Below, piece after piece: positions 6,474 through 15,016 of a stretch of DNA of 32,148 nt. The notes beneath the pieces are model-generated. The model saw only the letters and a program-made list of their open reading frames with translations. It did no database searches and had not been told where the DNA came from. A program made the position numbers and the translations under genes. The first letter of the stretch is position 1. Every line of letters starts with the position of its first letter. Source of the DNA: MGIIb-O5 sp036154155 (lineage in GTDB: Archaea; Thermoplasmatota; Poseidoniia; Poseidoniales; Thalassarchaeaceae); the NCBI GenBank assembly GCA_036154155.1, contig JAYZLP010000013.1, positions 1-32,148 on the forward strand, in the 5' to 3' direction.

Positions 6474-7940
6474 ATGAGTGCATTAGATGAACAATTTGGA
6501 GTGACAGCTGCAGGGTCAACTGTCGAGGGAGAAATCCGAGCAGGAGTTACAACATTCCTGACTATGGCTTACATCCTCGTGGTCAACCCTTCTATGCTGA
6601 GTAACTTTGGTGCAACGGGCATACCCTTTGGTGACGCACTGTTCGCGACTGCTGTAGCGGCATTCGTGGGCTGCATTGTCATGGGACTTTGGGCAAACCT
6701 GCCCTTCGCCCTTGCGCCTGGAATGGGACTGAACGCGTACTTTACGTTCGCTGTGGTCCTTGGTATGGGAATACCATGGGACGTCGCGCTAGCGGCCGTC
6801 TTCGTCGAGGGGCTTCTGTTCCTCGCCATGTCCATGCCGCAGATCCCGGTTATCGGGGGTTGGAGGTCGCAGATGATCAATTCCATACCCACGGACCTGA
6901 AGATCGCTACGGGAGCCGGTATAGGCATGTTCCTGGCGATCATCGGTCTGAGGGAGATGGGTTGGATCATGGACGACGGTGCTACGCTGGTCAACATCGC
7001 AGCCACCGAGACGTTCGGCCTTGACCACGGTGGTCTGATATCGATGATTTGCCTGATCCTGACAGCGGTCCTAATGGCCCGCGGCCAGAAGGGCGCCATC
7101 ATTATCGGAATCGCAGTGGCATCCGTCTGGGGATGGGCCACAAAGGCATACGACCCCTACAACGACTTCATGGCCGGAGGGGCCGGTTGGGCCTCTCCAG
7201 AAGCAACATGGCCAGACATAGGAGCCGTTGGTTTCGTCGGCATGCCCGAGGAGACCATGATGGCAGCCCTCAACGCCCTAGGCGACGTGGGTTCTGATGG
7301 TGGCACAACTCTCGGGGCGTTCCTGATGGTGATGATCACCTTCCTATTCGTCGATATCTTCGACACAGCTGGGACCCTCTACTCTGTAGGGCGACAGGCC
7401 GGCTACGTCGACGAGAACGACGTCCTAATGAACTCTGACGAGGCTTTCGCTTCCGACGCTGCAGCAACAATCGTTGGTGCAATGCTCGGTACCAGCACCA
7501 CAACGACCTACATCGAGTCGGTCGCCGGTGTTGAGGAAGGAGGCAAGACAGGGCTAGTAGCAGTCACCGTCGGTGTGCTGATGCTAACCGGTCTCTTCTT
7601 CGAGAACCTGTTCCAGAACATCCCTACCTTCGCAGCTGCAATGGCACTGGTAATCATCGGTGCCATGATGATGCGCCAGGCAGCGGACATCGACTGGGGC
7701 GACGCCGAGATGGCGCTCCCAGCATTCCTGACCATGGTCCTGATGCCCTTCACGTACTCCATCGCAGATGGTATCGCGTGGGGTGTCATATCCTACTGCG
7801 CCATCAAGATCGGTATGCAGAAGTGGGACGAGCTAAACAACGTCATGTGGGCGTTGTTCGTCTTCATGGTCATGTTCTACCTAGGACCTGGTGACACGAA
7901 CACCTTCGACTGGCTGTTCGAAACCATGGGCCTCAACTGA
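6474..7940 (+). CDS. NCS2/AzgA-family purine permease
   Basis: The 488-residue, very hydrophobic protein carries the hallmarks of AzgA-type nucleobase permeases: EIRAGVTTFLTMAYILVVNP near residue 20, ALAPGMGLNAYFTF near 79, and FVDIFDTAGTLYSVGRQ followed by a conserved DEAFASDA and GTSTTTTYIES in the second half. The family imports adenine, guanine, hypoxanthine or xanthine by cation symport through a 14-TM fold. Length and motif order are normal. It is followed 67 bases later by adenine phosphoribosyltransferase, which would trap imported adenine as AMP, so adenine is the likeliest substrate. A strong hairpin (7962-7982) lies between the two genes. Confidence 0.88.
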   Translation: MSALDEQFGVTAAGSTVEGEIRAGVTTFLTMAYILVVNPSMLSNFGATGIPFGDALFATAVAAFVGCIVMGLWANLPFALAPGMGLNAYFTFAVVLGMGIPWDVALAAVFVEGLLFLAMSMPQIPVIGGWRSQMINSIPTDLKIATGAGIGMFLAIIGLREMGWIMDDGATLVNIAATETFGLDHGGLISMICLILTAVLMARGQKGAIIIGIAVASVWGWATKAYDPYNDFMAGGAGWASPEATWPDIGAVGFVGMPEETMMAALNALGDVGSDGGTTLGAFLMVMITFLFVDIFDTAGTLYSVGRQAGYVDENDVLMNSDEAFASDAAATIVGAMLGTSTTTTYIESVAGVEEGGKTGLVAVTVGVLMLTGLFFENLFQNIPTFAAAMALVIIGAMMMRQAADIDWGDAEMALPAFLTMVLMPFTYSIADGIAWGVISYCAIKIGMQKWDELNNVMWALFVFMVMFYLGPGDTNTFDWLFETMGLN

Positions 7941-7961
7941 GCAGGTAATACGTAATGGGAA

Positions 7962-7982
7962 CCCCGGCCCTAGTGGCCGGGG
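7962..7982 (+). other. GC-rich hairpin between purine permease and APRT
   Basis: CCCCGGCC (7962-7969), loop CTAGT, GGCCGGGG (7975-7982) form a perfect 8-bp stem; GGG and CCC flank it beyond short mismatches. No T-run follows, so it is not a standard intrinsic terminator on the plus strand. It lies after the permease stop (7940) and before the APRT start (8008), where it could stabilise the 3' end of the permease message or tune APRT expression. Confidence 0.6.
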
Positions 7983-8007
7983 CCCACCCCCCTACGGAGC
8001 GTTTAGC

Positions 8008-8547
8008 ATGGACGACGACTTCTTAGTCACGCTGAGGAAAGCCGTCCGAACCGTTCCGGACTTCCCGATCGAGGGCATCATGTTCCGAGACATCACGCCA
8101 GTGCTCGCCGATGGTGAGCTGCTCACCGAGCTGGTTGACAGGATGATCATCGACATAGATGCCCTCGGTTGGGATCCAACACACATCGCCGGCCCCGAGT
8201 CCAGGGGCTTCATCTTCGGGTCCCTGATAGCAGAGAGGATGGGAGTCGGATTCATCCCTATCAGGAAGCCAGGAAAGTTGCCATACACCACCAACAAAGT
8301 GGAGTACTCCCTCGAATACGGCACCAACTCACTCGAGATACACACCGATGCGGTCGGCCCTGGCGACAGGGTTCTCATAGCCGACGATCTCCTAGCCACG
8401 GGGGGGACCGTCGCAGCGACGGTTGACCTCTGCTCTTCCCTCGGTGCTGTGGTTCTGGGTGGGATATTCATGATTGAGCTGGACGGCCTAGACGGAAGGG
8501 CCAACTCGAACACAGAAGTGCACTCCCTCCTACGGTTCCCAGCGTGA
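8008..8547 (+). CDS. apt: Adenine phosphoribosyltransferase
   Basis: The 179-residue protein converts adenine and PRPP to AMP and pyrophosphate in purine salvage. The PRPP-binding loop VLIADDLLATGGT is at residues 122-134. The type I PRTase hood shows FPIEGIMFRDITPVLAD at 19-35 and AGPESRGFIFG at 61-71, then the flexible-loop region RKPGKLPY (86-93) typical of APRT. Length is normal. The frame is open from 7891 inside the permease gene, but the core begins at MDDDF, so ATG 8008 is chosen. It pairs with the purine permease upstream as a salvage cassette. Another PRTase of the xanthine/hypoxanthine type is possible, but the RKPGKLPY loop favours APRT. Confidence 0.9.
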   Translation: MDDDFLVTLRKAVRTVPDFPIEGIMFRDITPVLADGELLTELVDRMIIDIDALGWDPTHIAGPESRGFIFGSLIAERMGVGFIPIRKPGKLPYTTNKVEYSLEYGTNSLEIHTDAVGPGDRVLIADDLLATGGTVAATVDLCSSLGAVVLGGIFMIELDGLDGRANSNTEVHSLLRFPA

Positions 8548-8607
8548 AAAAACGACCCCCCTCCCGATTTCTTCAAAGGGGCGCCGCACTTCCAAGAGAC
8601 GATACCC

Positions 8608-9141
8608 GTGGCGGACAAACCACCTCCCCCCCCTCCAAAGAAGGCACCACCGCCTCCAAAGAAGGCACCACCGCCTCCACCCAAGAAGGCACCACCACCC
8701 GCTCCGAAGAAGGCCCCGCCTCCACCCAAGAAGGCACCACCACCCGCTCCGAAGAAGGCCCCGCCTCCACCCAAGAAGGCACCACCGCCTGGGAAGAGGA
8801 AGAAGCGACCGGCTCCACCAAAGAAGGGTAGGAAGGGCAAGAGGAAGCCAAAGGAGGGGCAGCCCAAGAAGAAGGGAAGAAGGATCAAGATCAAACTAAG
8901 GCTGAAGCAGTCAACCATCTCCGAAGAGGACGATTCCTACACCGACCAGGTCGGCTGGACGGTCACGCATGACGAGATGGATGAATTCATCGAGGAGCCG
9001 GTTAACAAGGAGCCAGAGATTGTAGACCACCAATGCTCCATGTGCGGCTCAATGATGCGAATACCAAGACCCAAGAGGGACAGGTATACAGTAATCTGCG
9101 CTTATCCCGAATGTGGCCATGAAGATACCATAGGCATGTGA
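8608..9141 (+). CDS. Pro/Lys-repeat protein with C-terminal zinc ribbon
   Basis: The 177-residue protein has three parts. Residues ~5-62 are repeats of the type PPPPKKA and PAPKKAP. Residues ~62-102 are a very basic Lys/Arg/Pro stretch ending in RRIKIKLRLKQ. Residues ~103-177 are an acidic linker, then a zinc ribbon with Cys pairs CSMC and CAYPEC about 17 residues apart, followed by GHED. The N-terminal half resembles histone H1-like or AlgP-type tails, which bind nucleic acid by charge; the ribbon could add specificity or a protein contact. The start is GTG 8608, with no clear ribosome-binding site. Its stop (9139-9141) abuts the opposing exporter stop. Function is unknown; a chromatin- or RNA-associated role is inferred. 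Confidence 0.7.
   Translation: MADKPPPPPPKKAPPPPKKAPPPPPKKAPPPAPKKAPPPPKKAPPPAPKKAPPPPKKAPPPGKRKKRPAPPKKGRKGKRKPKEGQPKKKGRRIKIKLRLKQSTISEEDDSYTDQVGWTVTHDEMDEFIEEPVNKEPEIVDHQCSMCGSMMRIPRPKRDRYTVICAYPECGHEDTIGM
8686..8775 (+). repeat. Perfect 45-bp tandem duplication within Pro/Lys coding repeats
   Basis: Two exact 45-base copies (8686-8730 and 8731-8775) each encode 15 residues of the K-A-P4-A-P-K2-A-P4-K type. Shorter related units precede them (8641-8661 and 8662-8685). The identity at DNA level suggests recent slippage or duplication. The repeats also keep spurious frames open on other strands. Confidence 0.9.
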
Positions 9142-9960
9142 TCAGGCCCACAGACCAAGGACCCCTAGGACCCTTCTCATGGAGGCTATCAGGAGAACGG
9201 CTACCAGGAATATCCTCACGTTCCCCTGCGAGGCAATGGACGCACCATACCTACTCCCCACAAAGCCACCTATCAGGACAGCGAGAGCGAATGGCGCGAG
9301 GGAGGACAGCTCAACCCCTAACCCCTCTGACATGCTCGAACCGAACAGCCCCGTTGCAGAGTTCACCCAAACGAAGACAGCTGTCGTGGCCGCGGTAGCC
9401 TTGGGTGAGCCCCACTTCTTCAGAATTATGACGGGTGAGAGGAATATCCCGCCACCCAGACCCACAACACCACTGGCTAGACCAATCCCTCCTCCGATCA
9501 TGCACAAATCACGACGAAAACCAGGGGCCTCGTACTCTCTCTCCTCGTCATGCTCTTTGCTTTCATACAACCTCCAAGCAGCGAACAGTAGGACGAAAGA
9601 GAGGAGGATGTCGTACAACGAACCATCCACTCTCAGATAACTCCCGATCAACACCATGGGCACGCTGCTAACGACGAAGGGAACGGTGAGATTCCAATTG
9701 TGGTATCCGGAGTTTCGATAGTGGTAGAATGCGATCGAGGACACGACCAGATTCAGGCACCAGACGTTCTGCTTCAGCCAGACGCTCTCCATCATTCCGA
9801 ACGAAGTGAGCGAAAGCACCACGAGATATCCAGATGCGCCCCCGTGCCCTATGCTGGAGTAAAGCACGGCCATTAGCATGAGACCAAACAGTATCACGAG
9901 GAAACCGATGTCGTACACGCCAATACCACAGTGGAAGAACACTTGAACCCCACCGCACAT
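9142..9960 (-). CDS. TauE/SafE-family membrane exporter
   Basis: The 272-residue protein has about eight hydrophobic segments in two similar halves, typical of the TauE/SafE (DUF81) family. The half-motifs are visible: SIGHGGASGYL near residue 36 and a Gly-rich GGGIGLASGVVGLGGGIFLSP near 152, then KATAATTAVFVWVNSATG. Family members move sulfite, sulfoacetate or related sulfur and carbon anions across the membrane; the substrate here is unknown. The start is ATG 9958-9960. It leaves only 8 bases before the divergent MoeA start, so true translation may begin at a GTG within the first 15 codons. Confidence 0.8.
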   Translation of the reverse strand: MCGGVQVFFHCGIGVYDIGFLVILFGLMLMAVLYSSIGHGGASGYLVVLSLTSFGMMESVWLKQNVWCLNLVVSSIAFYHYRNSGYHNWNLTVPFVVSSVPMVLIGSYLRVDGSLYDILLSFVLLFAAWRLYESKEHDEEREYEAPGFRRDLCMIGGGIGLASGVVGLGGGIFLSPVIILKKWGSPKATAATTAVFVWVNSATGLFGSSMSEGLGVELSSLAPFALAVLIGGFVGSRYGASIASQGNVRIFLVAVLLIASMRRVLGVLGLWA

Positions 9961-9968
9961 GAAGGCCC

Positions 9969-11171
9969 ATGGAGAGACGCGTCACACCGGAGAGAGCAAT
10001 CGAAATCGCCTCCTCTCACCCAATCCCGCGTGTGGTGGAGAATGTGGCGTTGGACCAATCTGGAGACCGTGTCCTAGCCACGGCCCTTTCTTCTCTAGTA
10101 GATGACCCCCGATTCGATAATTCGGCTATGGACGGATTCGCCGTCAGACTAGAGGACATTACCGAGGGGACCACTCTAAGCATAGTTGGAGAAAGCAGGG
10201 CAGGCGGCCCAGAACCACCCATGGTAGGACCCGGCGAGGCCTGCAGGATCATGACAGGGGCACGAATCCCAGCTGGTGCGGACTCCATTGTGGTCGTCGA
10301 AGACACCAACGTGTCCGGGCCCAACGTGCGAATCAACGGAAAGGCCCGGCCCGGCTTCATCAGGAGAAGAGCAGAGAACCTTTCAGTGGGCCAGGAGGCA
10401 CTCCCGGCAGGCACCCTCCTCGGTCCAGCGGAGATTGGGTTGGCGGCGACAATGGGACACCACCAAGTTGCAGTGGTAAAGAAGCCACGAATCGCAATCG
10501 TCTCGACAGGAGACGAACTCGTGGCGCCTGGCTCCGAACTATCTCCTTCTGAGATATACGAGTCCAATTCCTATGCACTTTCCTCCTTGGTAGAGAGGAT
10601 GGGCTGCACCCCCGTAAGGCACCACGCCGTCGCAGACACCCTTGAGGATCTGAAAGCGGCACTTTCATCCCTCCATGAATGCGACGCAATAATCACGTCT
10701 GGAGGTGTGAGTATGGGGGACTTCGACCTAGTCAGGAGGATCATGGAGGAAGAGGGAGACCCCCTGTTTTGGAAGGTCGCCATGAGACCAGGGGGACCTC
10801 CTATGTTCGGCACATGGGAAGGTAAGCCCCTGTTCGCCCTACCAGGCAACCCCGTTAGCAGCCTCGTTGTGTTCCACCTCCTAGTCGAGCCATGGATCGC
10901 CGACTCCCTTGGCTACCACGAGGAAGCGGGGCCTAGACTAAGCCGGAAGGTAACCGTCAGGCTACAGGAAGATGTAGCCGGCGCGCCCGGTAAAGTATGT
11001 CTTAGGAGAATCAGAATAAGGTCGGAGAACGGCGAACTACTCGCAACGACCCACACCCACCAGGGAAGCGGGAACATGCATAGCATGGTCGCCCACAACG
11101 GACTGACCCTGCTTCCTCCTGACACAAACGGAAAGTCCGGCCAAATCATCGAAGCCCTCTGGGTTCACTAG
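9969..11171 (+). CDS. moeA: Molybdopterin molybdotransferase MoeA
   Basis: MoeA inserts molybdate into adenylylated molybdopterin to form molybdenum cofactor. The 400-residue protein has normal length and domain order. Motifs are DNSAMDGFA (50-58), RIMTGARIPAGAD (93-105), STGDELV (179-185), the MPT-binding SGGVSMGD (244-251) with a following GDPLFWKVAMRPGGP (263-277), and LPGNPVSS (291-298). The C-terminal domain (about 325-400) is the small beta-barrel. No other Mo-cofactor gene is in the window. UvrA follows 55 bases downstream on the same strand. Confidence 0.93.
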   Translation: MERRVTPERAIEIASSHPIPRVVENVALDQSGDRVLATALSSLVDDPRFDNSAMDGFAVRLEDITEGTTLSIVGESRAGGPEPPMVGPGEACRIMTGARIPAGADSIVVVEDTNVSGPNVRINGKARPGFIRRRAENLSVGQEALPAGTLLGPAEIGLAATMGHHQVAVVKKPRIAIVSTGDELVAPGSELSPSEIYESNSYALSSLVERMGCTPVRHHAVADTLEDLKAALSSLHECDAIITSGGVSMGDFDLVRRIMEEEGDPLFWKVAMRPGGPPMFGTWEGKPLFALPGNPVSSLVVFHLLVEPWIADSLGYHEEAGPRLSRKVTVRLQEDVAGAPGKVCLRRIRIRSENGELLATTHTHQGSGNMHSMVAHNGLTLLPPDTNGKSGQIIEALWVH

Positions 11172-11226
11172 AGCATGAATTCAAGGACGTCCTCTTCCAC
11201 GGTGAGATGCAGCGTGGGGGCCAAAC

Positions 11227-14208
11227 ATGAGCGAGAGCAGTAAGAACGGCTTCACTGCCGACGAATGGATTCAAGTCAAGGGTGCGAGAACTCACAACCT
11301 CAAGAACATCGACGTGAGCATACCGAGAGGCAAGTTCGTGGTGATATCCGGCGTCTCCGGCTCCGGAAAGTCCAGTCTAGCCTTCGACACATTGTACGCC
11401 GAGGGCCAGAGGAGGTACGTAGAGAGCCTGAGCTCCTATGCCAGACAGTTCTTGGGGCAGATGAAGAAGCCAGACTGTGATAGCATAGAGGGCCTGTCCC
11501 CCGCAATCAGCATAGATCAGAAGCAGGGAAGCCACAATCCCCGTTCAACCGTAGCCACTGTGACTGAGATAATGGATTACCTCAGGCTCCTCTGGGCCCG
11601 GGTGGGCCTCCCCCACTGCCCAGATTGCGGGAGGGAGGTCGCTAGGAGGACAGTTCAGGAGATAGTGGACGACGTGATGTGGAGGTTCGAAGGCCACGCC
11701 ATTGCCATCTGGTCGCCGACGGTCAGGAACAGGAAGGGCACGCACGCTGACCTGTTCAAGGCACTAGTCGAACAGGGATACCTCATTGGCAAGGTCAATG
11801 GAAGGGAGGAGTCGTTCGAGGGCCCACCCCTTCTGGAGAAGAACCTGAGGCACGACATCGACGTCAGGATGGACAGGCTGCTGCTCCACCCGAGCAACAG
11901 GCAGAGGCTAACAGAAGCGGTCGAGTCCGGCTTGAGGATCGGCGCTGGGACGATTGCCGTCGAGAGCCTAAGCGCGCCCAAACCAGGAAAGGACAACAAC
12001 GACGAACAGAGATTCAGGACCAAGGAGGGGGAGACGATACCGTATTCCGAGGAATTCGCTTGCCCCGAGCACGGCGCATTCCTCCCCGAAATGAGTCCAA
12101 GGGTGTTCTCCTTCAACAATCCACTAGGGGCGTGCCCCTCCTGCCAGGGGCTTGGGGTCCAACGATCCTTCTCGTACGACCTGGTAGTTGACAGGACCGC
12201 GACCGTGGAGGAGGGGTGCATACGCCCATTCCGCAGATCCATGATGTCCGGGTGGTACAGAAGCCAGATGACGCAGACTTGCAACCACTACGGAATACCT
12301 ACGGACGTACCGTTCGGAGAGATGTCGGAAGATGATGTAGACATCCTGATGCACGGGTCAGGCAGCACGCAGATCAACTTCGTTTTCACCTCGCAGAAAG
12401 GCTCCAGCTACAGGATGATGAAGCCTTGGGAGGGCGTGTTTTCTCGCCTGCAGAGGACGTACACAGACACTTCCTCGGACAGAACGCGCTCTAGGCTATC
12501 CTCCTTCATGACGGACGAGCCATGCTCTGAATGTGAGGGGAGGAAACTGAACAGGGCAGTCAGTGGCGTAACGGTCGGCGACGTAACGCTACCAGGAATT
12601 TCTAGCTGCAGTGTCCTAGAGGCGCTCGCTACGGTCCAGAGGTGGAGACTAGGCCACCTTGACGACACATGGGAGAGAATAGAGAGGGAGGAGCCAGATG
12701 AGGACGCGGCCCCGGCAACCAAGCTGGACGAACGCTCGATGTTCATCGGTCGAGAGATAATCAAAGAGATAGAGTCGCGCCTGAGGTTCCTAGCTCTGGT
12801 GGGCCTCGACTACCTGACACTGGACAGGAGGGCCAACACCCTCTCAGGAGGGGAGTCTCAGAGAATCAGGCTGGCCACGCAGATAGGGACGAGGCTGACT
12901 GGCGTGATGTACGTGCTCGACGAGCCCAGCATAGGACTCCATCCGAGGGACAATGGAAGGCTCCTCGAGACACTCAGGGAGCTGACCGACTTGGGGAACA
13001 CCCTGATCGTCGTGGAACACGACGAGGCCACGCTTAGACAGGCCGATTGGCTGGTGGACATAGGCCCCGGCGCCGGCAAGGAAGGCGGGGAGATAGTGGT
13101 CAGCGGTTCCCTCGACGAGCTGCTCAAGGCCAAGGAGAGCGTCACGGGAGCCTACCTCTCCGGGGTATCGGCAATCCCCCTCCCAGAAGACAGGGCCTCT
13201 CCCGAGGAGGACAAATGGCTCGTCGTCCGGGGTGCGAGGCAGAACAACCTCCAGGACATCGACGTGAGCATTCCACTGGGTTGCATGGTTGCGGTTACAG
13301 GCGTCTCCGGCTCCGGAAAGTCCTCCCTCGTCACCGGAACCATCGCACCGATTCTCATCAGGGAGCTGCAGGGGACGGACGAGACGCCGGGGAGCCACGA
13401 TTCAGTGGAGGGGATAGATAACGTGGACAAGGTGATCGTGATAGACCAATCCCCAATAGGGAGGACCCCCCGCTCAAATCCCGCCACCTACACCAAGGCA
13501 TTCGGCCCCATCAGGAACCTGTTCGCCTCGACCCCACTGGCCAAGGAGAGGGGCTACGAGCCGGGGCAGTTCTCCTTCAACGTCAGAGGGGGCCGATGCG
13601 AAGCGTGCCAGGGCGCAGGCTCCACAAAGCTAGAGATGAACTTCCTACCCGATGTGTGGGTGACCTGCGATGTTTGCAAGGGCAAGAGGTACACAAGAGA
13701 GACACTAGAGGTAGAGTGGAGGGGGAAAACAATTCACGACGTCCTTCAGATGAGCGTCGAAGAGGCATGCTCCTTTTTTGAGAACCAGAGAGGCATACAC
13801 CGAATCGTCTCCACCATGAACGACGTCGGCCTGGGATACATCAGGCTGGGCCAGCCAGCCACCACCCTCTCCGGCGGCGAGGCCCAGAGGGTGAAGCTCG
13901 CCACAGAGCTGCACCGCCCACCAAGGAAGCACACGCTATACGTGCTCGACGAGCCAACCACGGGCCTTGCCATGTCAGACGTCGACCAACTCATCCAGGT
14001 ACTCCTGCGCCTGAGGAGAAACGGGCACACAGTGATCATCATCGAGCATCACCTAGATGTCATCAAGTGCGCTGACTGGGTCATCGACCTCGGCCCAGAG
14101 GGAGGCGAGCTGGGCGGGCACATTGTCGCCCAAGGGACACCCGACGAGATACTCAAAGTCCCAGCCAGCTACACTGGCGCCCATCTGACCGCCTTACTGT
14201 CGAAATAA
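11227..14208 (+). CDS. uvrA: UvrA, excinuclease ABC subunit A
   Basis: UvrA is the damage-recognition ATPase of nucleotide excision repair and loads UvrB. The 993-residue protein has two ABC ATPase modules. Module 1 has Walker A GVSGSGKS (42-49), LSGGESQRIRL (~538) and LDEPSIGLHP (~563). Module 2 has Walker A of identical sequence (~692), LSGGEAQRVKL (~880) and Walker B LDEPTTGL (~907). Cys positions match the zinc modules: CPDC at 131, CPEHG with CPSC near 279-306, and CEAC with CDVC near 792-817. The UvrB-binding region (~150-250) is present. It is slightly long, with an insertion in the second half. After the second Walker B the usual Gly-Leu-His is Gly-Leu-Ala. No uvrB or uvrC is in the window. 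In archaea this system is generally thought to be acquired from bacteria. Confidence 0.96.
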   Translation: MSESSKNGFTADEWIQVKGARTHNLKNIDVSIPRGKFVVISGVSGSGKSSLAFDTLYAEGQRRYVESLSSYARQFLGQMKKPDCDSIEGLSPAISIDQKQGSHNPRSTVATVTEIMDYLRLLWARVGLPHCPDCGREVARRTVQEIVDDVMWRFEGHAIAIWSPTVRNRKGTHADLFKALVEQGYLIGKVNGREESFEGPPLLEKNLRHDIDVRMDRLLLHPSNRQRLTEAVESGLRIGAGTIAVESLSAPKPGKDNNDEQRFRTKEGETIPYSEEFACPEHGAFLPEMSPRVFSFNNPLGACPSCQGLGVQRSFSYDLVVDRTATVEEGCIRPFRRSMMSGWYRSQMTQTCNHYGIPTDVPFGEMSEDDVDILMHGSGSTQINFVFTSQKGSSYRMMKPWEGVFSRLQRTYTDTSSDRTRSRLSSFMTDEPCSECEGRKLNRAVSGVTVGDVTLPGISSCSVLEALATVQRWRLGHLDDTWERIEREEPDEDAAPATKLDERSMFIGREIIKEIESRLRFLALVGLDYLTLDRRANTLSGGESQRIRLATQIGTRLTGVMYVLDEPSIGLHPRDNGRLLETLRELTDLGNTLIVVEHDEATLRQADWLVDIGPGAGKEGGEIVVSGSLDELLKAKESVTGAYLSGVSAIPLPEDRASPEEDKWLVVRGARQNNLQDIDVSIPLGCMVAVTGVSGSGKSSLVTGTIAPILIRELQGTDETPGSHDSVEGIDNVDKVIVIDQSPIGRTPRSNPATYTKAFGPIRNLFASTPLAKERGYEPGQFSFNVRGGRCEACQGAGSTKLEMNFLPDVWVTCDVCKGKRYTRETLEVEWRGKTIHDVLQMSVEEACSFFENQRGIHRIVSTMNDVGLGYIRLGQPATTLSGGEAQRVKLATELHRPPRKHTLYVLDEPTTGLAMSDVDQLIQVLLRLRRNGHTVIIIEHHLDVIKCADWVIDLGPEGGELGGHIVAQGTPDEILKVPASYTGAHLTALLSK

Positions 14209-14247
14209 GTGCCAACCCTTGAGAAGGAGCGCCTTCTGAGCAAGGCC

Positions 14248-15012
14248 ATGTACCGCTCTGGGAATCCAGCATTGAACGACTCGACCTTTGTCAAGGAACA
14301 CTATCCTAACCAGAACTGGTGGGACTCCCCCGAATCCAATATGATGACGATGGAAGGCGTGACTGAGAAGACAGGGATTGTGCTGATTATCACAGCAACC
14401 GTAGCTTTGGCAGCAGCCATTACCGCTCCTTACTCGCTCCCCCTGATCCTAATCGGAATCCTCTACCAAGTTTTTGCCATCTTAATCATGTGGTTCAAGC
14501 ATGAGATGATGGCAAACCCCGTCTTTGTGGTGGCATATGCCATCAGTGAAGGACTCGTCCTGGGTGGATTTACTTGGATTTTCGAAGTGGGACTCGATCT
14601 TCCCGGAATTGGAATTATCGCCGCACTGCTGACATTCATGATTCTCGGAGGTATGCTGGCGATTTACAGAGCAGGGCTTATTGAGTGGAACAGGAATATG
14701 GAAATAGCAGTCTCATCGGCCCTTTTCGCCATCATTTTCGTCTACATGTTTTCAATTGTAGGGGCAATAACCGGGTGGTTCGAAGTGCCATACATCCATG
14801 GTTCGGGCCCAATAGGGATCGCATTCTCACTTTTCGTGATAGGCATTGGCGCCCTATGCTTGGTCGCGGATTTTGACTTCATAGAGAGGGGTGTCGAAAT
14901 GGGGGCTCCCAAGGAGATGGAATGGAGGGCGGCATTCGGCCTCCTTGTCACACTTTGTTGGTTGTACTTTGAGATATTGAAACTCCTCGCAAAAATCGCC
15001 GCTTCGAAGTGA
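14248..15012 (+). CDS. BI-1/YccA-family membrane protein
   Basis: The protein has about seven hydrophobic segments and the C-terminal signature of the Bax inhibitor-1/YccA family: LVADFDFIERGVEMGAPKE, then WRAAFGLLVTLCWLYFEIL. The conserved Asp pair in that region is linked to pH-gated Ca2+ leak in studied members; YccA proteins also bind membrane proteases. The N-terminus MYRSGNPALNDSTF matches the usual start of the family, so ATG 14248 is preferred (254 residues). A GTG at 14209, directly after the UvrA stop, would add 13 residues. The segment around 14270-14700 looks richer in A and T than UvrA. It is followed 4 bases later by the LysE-type gene. Confidence 0.85.
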   Translation: MYRSGNPALNDSTFVKEHYPNQNWWDSPESNMMTMEGVTEKTGIVLIITATVALAAAITAPYSLPLILIGILYQVFAILIMWFKHEMMANPVFVVAYAISEGLVLGGFTWIFEVGLDLPGIGIIAALLTFMILGGMLAIYRAGLIEWNRNMEIAVSSALFAIIFVYMFSIVGAITGWFEVPYIHGSGPIGIAFSLFVIGIGALCLVADFDFIERGVEMGAPKEMEWRAAFGLLVTLCWLYFEILKLLAKIAASK

Positions 15013-15016
15013 GAAC

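Noticed and set aside
8619..8790. Possible CRISPR array
   Set aside because: The repeats are contiguous coding units with no unique spacers, and no cas genes are in the window.
8544..8831. Thr/Ser/Glu-rich open frame in the repeat region
   Set aside because: Frame-shifted reading of the same 45-bp repeats. The zinc ribbon is in the other frame, which supports that frame as the real one.
7992..8918. 308-aa glycine-rich open frame on the minus strand
   Set aside because: It is the antisense of the APRT and Pro/Lys-repeat genes. The GGGAFFGGG pattern is the complement of the CCA/CCG/AAG repeats, not a real protein.
11184..11193. AGGACGTCCT palindrome between MoeA and UvrA
   Set aside because: Short and isolated; an SOS-type operator is not recognisable, so it is not claimed as regulatory.
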